This document shows, piece by piece, positions 59,147 to 64,000 of a stretch of DNA of 64,000 nt. Origin of the DNA: an uncultured bacterium (GTDB lineage Bacteria > Cyanobacteriota > Vampirovibrionia > Gastranaerophilales > Gastranaerophilaceae); NCBI GenBank assembly GCA_902763805.1, contig CACWTN010000001.1, forward strand, positions 358,805 through 422,804, in the 5' to 3' direction. A program made the translations under genes and the position numbers. Every line of letters begins with the position of its first letter. Within the stretch, counting starts at the first letter, position 1. The notes under the pieces were generated by a model. It saw nothing but the letters and a program-made list of their open reading frames with translations. It was not told the origin of the DNA and made no database searches.

Positions 59147-59794
59147 ATGAAGTTTGTATGTAAAGTTTGTGGTTATACTTATGATGGGGATAGTGCGATT
59201 GAACAATGTCCTAAATGTAAGCAAATGAACGTATTTGAAAAAGTTGAAAAGCAAAAAACGAATCCTTATGCAGGAACTCAAACAGAGAAAAATTTAATGG
59301 CTGCTTTTGCAGGTGAATCAGAAGCAAGAAACAAATATACATATTTTGCATCGAAAGCAAAAAAAGACGGATATGAACAAATTGCAGCGCTATTTCTGAA
59401 AACTGCTGAAAATGAAAAAGAACATGCTAAATTGTGGTTTAAAGAATTAAACGGAATTGGTGATACAGCAGAAAACCTTGGTGATGCAGCTGATGGCGAA
59501 AATTATGAATGGACAGATATGTATGAAGGTTTTGCAAAAACTGCGGAAGAAGAAGGATTCCCTGAACTCGCAAAAAAATTCAGAGGAGTTGCGGCTATAG
59601 AAAAACACCACGAAGAAAGATACAGAGCCATATTAAAAAATGTCAACACAAAACAAGTGTTTGAAAAAAGTGAAGTTAAAGTTTGGGAATGCAGGAATTG
59701 CGGTCATATAGTTGTCGGTACAAAAGCACCTGAAATTTGCCCTGTATGTGCTCACCCACAAAGTTTCTTTGAAGTTAGCGAACAAAATTACTAA
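59147..59794 (+). CDS. Rubrerythrin with rubredoxin-like domains at both ends
   Basis: Rubrerythrin reduces hydrogen peroxide to water in anaerobes. The 215-residue protein has an N-terminal rubredoxin-like ribbon ([20 protein letters not shown], residues 4-23), the diiron four-helix domain (about 40-165: [49 protein letters not shown]), and a C-terminal rubredoxin domain ([10 protein letters not shown]...CPVC). Most rubrerythrins have only one ribbon. The N-terminal ribbon has shorter loops than a true FeCys4 rubredoxin and may be structural. AGGAG precedes the ATG, and a terminator follows. Confidence 0.94.
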   Translation: MKFVCKVCGYTYDGDSAIEQCPKCKQMNVFEKVEKQKTNPYAGTQTEKNLMAAFAGESEARNKYTYFASKAKKDGYEQIAALFLKTAENEKEHAKLWFKELNGIGDTAENLGDAADGENYEWTDMYEGFAKTAEEEGFPELAKKFRGVAAIEKHHEERYRAILKNVNTKQVFEKSEVKVWECRNCGHIVVGTKAPEICPVCAHPQSFFEVSEQNY

Positions 59795-59818
59795 AATGTT
59801 AGAATCTAAAAACAATTA

Positions 59819-59845
59819 AAAAGAGGGATTAATTCCCTCTTTTTT
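59819..59845 (+). terminator. Rho-independent terminator after rubrerythrin
   Basis: AAGAGGGA (59821-59828) pairs with TCCCTCTT (59834-59841) around a TTAAT loop and is followed by a T-run. It is also A-rich on the left side, so it could serve the convergent Fic gene. Confidence 0.85.
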
Positions 59846-59905
59846 GCATGAAAAACTTCCCCAAAAGTTCTACAAACGAACTAAAATTAACATTAATGCA
59901 GAAAA

Positions 59906-61015
59906 CTATATGCTTAATACAAAATGAGTTGCTCTTGCTTCACCCTGTTTAATAAGAACTTTTTTGCTTATTAAATCAGCAATATCTCTGTTAGCCGTGT
60001 CGTGAGAACAATTACAGATTGCTGCCCATTTTTTGGTAGTTAAATTACCTTCAAAATTTCCCCCATTATCTAATATTTTTTTCAGTACCTTAATCTGCCT
60101 GTCATTAAATACTTGTGCTTTATTCTTTTCCCAAAACTCAGCACGTTTTAAAACATCATTTAGCAACTCTTCCGAATTATCAATTGCTGTTACTAAGTTT
60201 TCCAAAAACCATTTCAGCCACAATGTTATATCAACAGAATCTTTTTGTGTTATCTGCAAAATATCATAATATGATTTTCTGACCTTCTTTATCTGTGAAG
60301 ACATTGAATAAAACCTGTCAGAAGAATTTTCGCTTCTTGCAAGCAGCATATCAGTTAAGGCACGGGCAATTCTTCCATTCCCATCTTCAAACGGGTGGAT
60401 AATAACAAACCACAAATGAACAATCCCGGCTTTAATTACTAAATCGGTATCAGATTCATTGTTAATGTATTCAATTAATCTGTTCATTTCCCGTGGTACT
60501 ATATCTGCTCCCGGAGCTTCATAATGTATTTTTTCATGACCTATCGCACCGGATACAACCTGCATTTTCCCTTTTTCATCATCTCTGTATTCGCCGACTT
60601 TAATTTTATACAAACCACTTCTGCCGCTTGGAAACATTGCTGATTGCCACCCGAATAATCTGTCTTCTGTAACGGGTTTATCAAAATTAATGGTTGCATC
60701 AAGCATCATATCTACAATGCCCTGAACATCACGTTCCACATATATATCTCCACCGATATCCAAACCCAATCTTCTGGCAATAGAGGAACGTACCTGCTCA
60801 ACATTTAATTTAAGCCCTTCTATTTCACTTGATTTTATTACATCTTCTGTTAAAACATTCAATTTTGCGTGTTGGCTGTTTTCAAAACCAATTGACTGCA
60901 TTCTGCCTAACAACATGCCTTGCTTTAATCTTACGGATGATAATAAAGGCATAATGATGTCTTTATCGTAAGTAAAATCAGGATATTCAGAGTTTTGCCA
61001 AATGTATTTTTTCAT
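59906..61015 (-). CDS. Fic-domain protein with DUF4172 N-terminus and C-terminal winged helix
   Basis: Fic proteins transfer AMP or other nucleotides to target hydroxyls. The 369-residue protein begins with a DUF4172 domain (IWQNSEYPDFTYD). VIKSSEIEGLKLN near residue 70 matches the S-x-x-x-E-G inhibitory motif of self-inhibited class II Fic proteins. The catalytic loop is IHPFEDGNGRIARAL (HPFxDGNGR, near residue 200). A C-terminal winged helix (about 295-369: LTTKKWAAICNCSHDTANRDIADLI) gives it DNA-binding ability, so it probably regulates itself. The palindrome array directly upstream supports this. ATG 61015 is chosen because the promoter overlaps the earlier start. Confidence 0.92.
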   Translation of the reverse strand: MKKYIWQNSEYPDFTYDKDIIMPLLSSVRLKQGMLLGRMQSIGFENSQHAKLNVLTEDVIKSSEIEGLKLNVEQVRSSIARRLGLDIGGDIYVERDVQGIVDMMLDATINFDKPVTEDRLFGWQSAMFPSGRSGLYKIKVGEYRDDEKGKMQVVSGAIGHEKIHYEAPGADIVPREMNRLIEYINNESDTDLVIKAGIVHLWFVIIHPFEDGNGRIARALTDMLLARSENSSDRFYSMSSQIKKVRKSYYDILQITQKDSVDITLWLKWFLENLVTAIDNSEELLNDVLKRAEFWEKNKAQVFNDRQIKVLKKILDNGGNFEGNLTTKKWAAICNCSHDTANRDIADLISKKVLIKQGEARATHFVLSI

Positions 61016-61021
61016 ATTATC

Positions 61022-61120
61022 TACGCACGTTATGCGTACATTATACAATATTATCTACGCAAAATCAATATGTTTATACGCAATATTTGCGTAGATTTAA
61101 TAAATTATCTACGCAAAATT
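61022..61120 (-). promoter_or_regulatory. Fic gene promoter with repeated TACGCA-N5-TGCGTA operators
   Basis: On the minus strand TTGATT (61068-61063), a 17-bp spacer and TATAAT (61045-61040) form the promoter. Two palindromes of identical layout, TACGCA-N5-TGCGTA, are at 61022-61038 (just after the -10 box) and 61077-61093 (upstream of the -35). Two further half-sites with TCTACGCAAAAT are at about 61054-61065 (in the spacer) and 61108-61119. The protein's own winged helix is the likely binder. Confidence 0.8.
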
Positions 61121-61192
61121 GAATTATAATTCTGACACAAAACGACACACTTCCGACTTAAAATCGACCATTTTGAGAAAGAAGAGTTAACA

Positions 61193-61228
61193 TTGAGTAG
61201 CAGCATAGGAGAACTCGATGATGAATAG
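61193..61228 (+). CDS. Short leader ORF before the transposase
   Basis: An 11-codon frame (SSSIGELDDE after a TTG start at 61193) ends with TAG at 61226-61228, overlapping the transposase ATGs at 61218 and 61221. AAGAAGAG lies 6-7 nt before the TTG. The relic at 54563 has the same ORF with an ATG start and SSSIGEFNDE. Conservation of frame, length and overlap suggests translational coupling or a leader peptide. Confidence 0.45.
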   Translation: MSSSIGELDDE

Positions 61229-63314
61229 CAAAGATATTGATATGACTAACATTAAGACGGAAGAAATATGGATAGATGTCGAAATTGTTGCCAGGCTCAA
61301 AGGTATTACAAAAAGAGCCGTCAGGTTGTCATTAAATAATGATAAGTATGAGTGGAAAACAGAAAACTGCAGAGGCGGGCATCTGTATAAAATAAGATTG
61401 AGTACTCTTGAAGTTGAGTACCAAAAGAAATATATAGAAGAATATCTGGAAGAGATTAAATCAGCTGATTCGGAAGTAATCGAAATACAAAACCTAAAAA
61501 TCAAGCAGGAAAAACTGATTTCGGAAAACCAAAGAAAAATGGCTCTTGCAAAATACGATTTGGTTAATCTCTGGCTGGATTACAGAAAAGAGTTTAAGGC
61601 AAATAAATATGAAACATCAGACCAGACAATAAACCAGAAATTTGTTGAGATGTACAATTCCGGAATGTTGTATGAAAACGTTTTCAAAGTTCTCGGAACC
61701 ATATCGGAAGGAACGCTTTACAGGTGGAAACGAATACTCGGTTACAACCAAGATTGGACGGCGTTAGTCGGGCAATATAAATACTCAACAAGAAAAGAAT
61801 ATAATACATCGCTTAATGAAGAACAAATAAAGATATTTTTAAATATACTTTTATCCCCTAATAATTTTTCAATCGGAAAAGCTATAAGCCTCACAAAACA
61901 CATACTGCAGGAACGCGGATATGATATTCTCCCAAAAGACGTTACTTTCAGAAGGTACGCATATTGGTTCAGGGATAGCAATTTTGATAAATGGACTCTT
62001 GCACGTGAAGGGCAAAAAGCTTTGAAAGACAAAGTTGAGCCGTTTATTGTAAGAAACGCATCACTTTTAGAATCAGGACAAGTGCTTGTCGCAGACGGAC
62101 ATACACTCAATTTTCAGGTAATAAATCCGTTTACCGGCAAACCCTGCCGAGCCACTCTGCTTGGTTTTTTGGACTGGAAATCGGGCGGACTTGTCGGGTA
62201 CGATATTATGCTTGAAGAATGTACTCAAAATATTGCGTCAGCTTTGAGAAATGCTATTCTGAAGCTCGACCACATTCCCGACTATATTTATCAGGATAAC
62301 GGCAGAGCTTTTAAAAGTAAGTTCTTTAACGGAGATAAAAAGTTTGAGGAACTTGGATTTACAGGTATTTATCAGAAACTCGGAATCAGACCGGTTTACG
62401 CTACTCCATACAACGCCCGAGCCAAAGTCATCGAGCGTTTCTTTTTAGAGTTTCAGGAAAGTTTTGAAAAACTTATCCCGAGCTATATCGGAACAAGCAT
62501 AGAAAACAAACCTGCCTGGATGAAACGGAACGAAAAACTCCACGCACAGATTCACGAGAAGTACGGCTTTACTCCGACTATTGAACAGGCAATAGCATTA
62601 ATTGATAAGTGGCTTGAATACAGACACGCACAACCTTGTCCGAATGTTGAAGGGAAAACGATTCAGGAAGTAATTGATGAAACTACAAAACAAAATATTG
62701 ATGAAAATGAACTTGATGATTTAATGATGGCACAGGAAATTAAGAGTATCGGAAGGAACGGAATCAGGTTTTTGAAAGCTGATTATTTTGACGAGGCGCT
62801 TTACGGCATCAAAGAAAAAACGATAATAAAATACAGCCTGTTTGATTTGTCATATGTAAAGGTTTATTCGATGAAAGGCGAGTTTATCTGCAGAGCAAAC
62901 CGCGTTACAGAAACTCATCCGCTTGCGATGCAAATGGGCGACATTAAAGATATAGAAGACTATAAGCAAAAAATTGAAAAACAGCAGAAGCTCCGCAGGA
63001 AAACCATTAAAGCGGTTAAGGAACATTTCAATTTAGAGGATATGGATTATTTCGAAAAAGAACTAATGCACAATATCCGGACTCCCGAACCGGAACCTTT
63101 AAAGGAAATAACAATTATTCCTAAACCCAAACAAAAACAAAAATTTGAGCCAAAAGTCAAAACTTCAATCGTTGCAAGGCCTATATTTAAAAACGCATAT
63201 GAACGCTATGAGTGGCACATGCAAAACGGATGCATTTGCCAAGAGGATAGAACCTGGCTTGCAAATTACATAAAATCAGACGAATACAAAGAAATATACG
63301 GAAAGGAACAATGA
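61218..63314 (+). CDS. Mu-like DDE transposase
   Basis: This 698-residue protein has an N-terminal DNA-binding region (about residues 1-75: EIWIDVEIVARLKGITKRAVRLSLNN, a helix-turn-helix as in MuA), helical DNA-binding subdomains, and a DDE integrase core. Likely catalytic residues are the Asp in QVLVADGHTLNFQ, the Asp in IYQDNGRAFKS and the Glu in NARAKVIERFFLEFQ. A Mu-transposase C-terminal beta-barrel (about 510-570) and a basic tail follow. Two ATGs (61218, 61221) follow AGGAG. The ATPase gene overlaps its stop (ATGA). This transposase/ATPase pair is the MuA-MuB type. Confidence 0.92.
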   Translation: MMNSKDIDMTNIKTEEIWIDVEIVARLKGITKRAVRLSLNNDKYEWKTENCRGGHLYKIRLSTLEVEYQKKYIEEYLEEIKSADSEVIEIQNLKIKQEKLISENQRKMALAKYDLVNLWLDYRKEFKANKYETSDQTINQKFVEMYNSGMLYENVFKVLGTISEGTLYRWKRILGYNQDWTALVGQYKYSTRKEYNTSLNEEQIKIFLNILLSPNNFSIGKAISLTKHILQERGYDILPKDVTFRRYAYWFRDSNFDKWTLAREGQKALKDKVEPFIVRNASLLESGQVLVADGHTLNFQVINPFTGKPCRATLLGFLDWKSGGLVGYDIMLEECTQNIASALRNAILKLDHIPDYIYQDNGRAFKSKFFNGDKKFEELGFTGIYQKLGIRPVYATPYNARAKVIERFFLEFQESFEKLIPSYIGTSIENKPAWMKRNEKLHAQIHEKYGFTPTIEQAIALIDKWLEYRHAQPCPNVEGKTIQEVIDETTKQNIDENELDDLMMAQEIKSIGRNGIRFLKADYFDEALYGIKEKTIIKYSLFDLSYVKVYSMKGEFICRANRVTETHPLAMQMGDIKDIEDYKQKIEKQQKLRRKTIKAVKEHFNLEDMDYFEKELMHNIRTPEPEPLKEITIIPKPKQKQKFEPKVKTSIVARPIFKNAYERYEWHMQNGCICQEDRTWLANYIKSDEYKEIYGKEQ

Positions 63315-64000
63315 TGAAAAAGGTCTTCGTAAAAACGAAAAACGTGAAAAAGCTTATTACAATGATGAATAACCTTAAAAACCGAGACGAAGGAATTCCG
63401 GGGATGGGGTTGGTTTATGGTGAGCCGGGACTGGGTAAAACTTATGCGATAACCTGGTGGGCACTTCAAAATGACGCAATTTTGATTAGGAGTGCCAACC
63501 TTATGTCTGCCAGATGGCTTCTTGAAGAAATCGTTGAAGAGCTTGGTGAGATACCTTATAACAAGTTTTCGGATATTTTTAATCAGGTAGTTGCTCAGCT
63601 TATCAAAACGCCAAGGATAATTATAGTTGATGAAACAGACTATTTGACGATCGATTCTCGGGCGGTCGAAACTCTGAGAGATATTCACGATAAAACTGAT
63701 GTGCCGATAGTTTTGGTAGGTATGGGTACGGCAAATAAAAGGCTTCAACGTAACAAGCATCTATATGACAGGTTATCGGAGATTGTTAAATTTGAACCGT
63801 TTGAAAAATCGGATATCGATTCAATAATAAGCCAGTTAGCAGAAGTTGAGTTTACGGATTGTGCTAAAAAGCTGATTTATACCCGTACAAACAGGTTCCG
63901 CCAGCTTGTAAAAGTTATCAACAGGGCAGAGCTTCTGGCAAAAGCAAACGGAATAAATTCAATCGACGAAATAACTTTGAAGGAGGTGCTAAAAAATGAC
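63311..64000 (+). CDS. AAA+ ATPase, MuB/TniB-like transposition target protein (3' end outside window)
   Basis: The frame starts ATGATGAAAAAG at 63311, overlapping the transposase stop by 4 bp, and stays open to the window end (230 codons). Walker A is GLVYGEPGLGKTYA near residue 35. Walker B is IIIVDETDYL near residue 100, and LVGMGTANKRL is the sensor-1 region. FRQLVKVINRAELLAKANG belongs to the C-terminal lid. MuB-type ATPases bind target DNA and deliver it to the transposase. The N-terminal HTH of MuB itself is missing, so it is closer to the short IstB/TniB-like forms. Confidence 0.9.
   Translation, partial: MMKKVFVKTKNVKKLITMMNNLKNRDEGIPGMGLVYGEPGLGKTYAITWWALQNDAILIRSANLMSARWLLEEIVEELGEIPYNKFSDIFNQVVAQLIKTPRIIIVDETDYLTIDSRAVETLRDIHDKTDVPIVLVGMGTANKRLQRNKHLYDRLSEIVKFEPFEKSDIDSIISQLAEVEFTDCAKKLIYTRTNRFRQLVKVINRAELLAKANGINSIDEITLKEVLKND

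Larger units (their letters stand above)
61134..64000 (+). mobile_element. Mu-like transposon or transposable prophage, left part (runs off the window)
   Basis: The left end starts near GACACAAAAC at 61134, judged from where it and the relic at 54504 begin to match. It carries TTCCGACTTAA, a leader ORF, a Mu-type transposase and an overlapping AAA+ ATPase gene. The right end is beyond the window, so a simple transposon and a Mu-like phage cannot be told apart. Confidence 0.85.

Overview
The window is an AT-rich, densely coded bacterial chromosome segment with one tRNA gene, about 67 protein genes or gene fragments and no rRNA or CRISPR array. Gene content points to a strictly anaerobic, fermentative organism: [FeFe] hydrogenases, bifunctional AdhE, a Rex redox repressor, rubrerythrin, and an oxygen-labile two-subunit serine dehydratase. 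Signal peptides, a two-partner-secretion (filamentous haemagglutinin-like) protein and LspA suggest a didermic envelope. The low GC, the TPR-rich small proteins and the style of the TPS protein fit a gut Gastranaerophilales/Melainabacteria-type (non-photosynthetic Cyanobacteriota) genome; this placement is an inference from gene style, not from a marker gene.

Layout. 1-2.2 kb: tRNA-Pro(CGG) whose 3' end is duplicated downstream, followed by a small islet (ORF6N protein, secreted Cys-rich protein, membrane protein) framed by a 40-bp direct repeat. 2.2-17.4 kb: housekeeping and lineage-specific genes (GNAT-like protein, HExxH protein, TPR protein, bioD, EF-hand protein, pgeF, proB-thrC, receiver protein, lspA, tspO, comM, acyltransferase, ATP-grasp, family-4 UDG). 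17.4-25.4 kb: a four-gene leftward operon (C_GCAxxG_C_C protein, Fmt-like, Nfo-like, ribD), TPR and YkgJ-type proteins and a PFL/UPF0210 protein. 25.5-32.6 kb: envelope and signalling (secreted HExxH protein, TPS protein, class A beta-lactamase-like hydrolase, TPR protein, GGDEF protein). 32.6-42.5 kb: energy metabolism: cstA, adhE with a Rex-like operator, then rex and a putative H2-sensing/H2-evolving cluster (2Fe-2S protein, PAS-containing group C-like hydrogenase, SpoIIE/PP2C phosphatase, second 2Fe-2S protein, group B-like hydrogenase). 42.5-46.0 kb: secreted protein, dGTPase, sdaAB/sdaAA.

46.2-64 kb is an accessory zone: an HxlR/DsbA/MBL-flavin reductase redox locus, an EF-hand cassette flanked by 96-bp direct repeats, hipBA with three evenly spaced operators, an Ogt-deoxyinosine glycosylase fusion, a gene-poor stretch packed with a GTAAT(T/C)GA motif next to a transposon relic, a four-part CoA-disulfide-reductase-like sulfur enzyme, an RHH-NifX fusion, a secreted hydrolase, a two-rubredoxin rubrerythrin, a Fic protein with a palindromic operator, and the left part of an intact Mu-like transposon (transposase plus ATPase) that runs off the window.

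A recurring signal across the window: at least a dozen genes carry a good -10 box ending 6-7 nt before the ATG, with no Shine-Dalgarno, which implies leaderless transcripts, while other genes have clear Shine-Dalgarno leaders. These promoters were used here to correct many start codons. The most distinctive items for follow-up are the leaderless promoters, the RHH-NifX fusion with a possible internal start and operator over its own -35, the three-operator hipBA, the Fic operator array, the MBL-flavin reductase and Ogt-glycosylase fusions, and the families of related transposon-end repeats.
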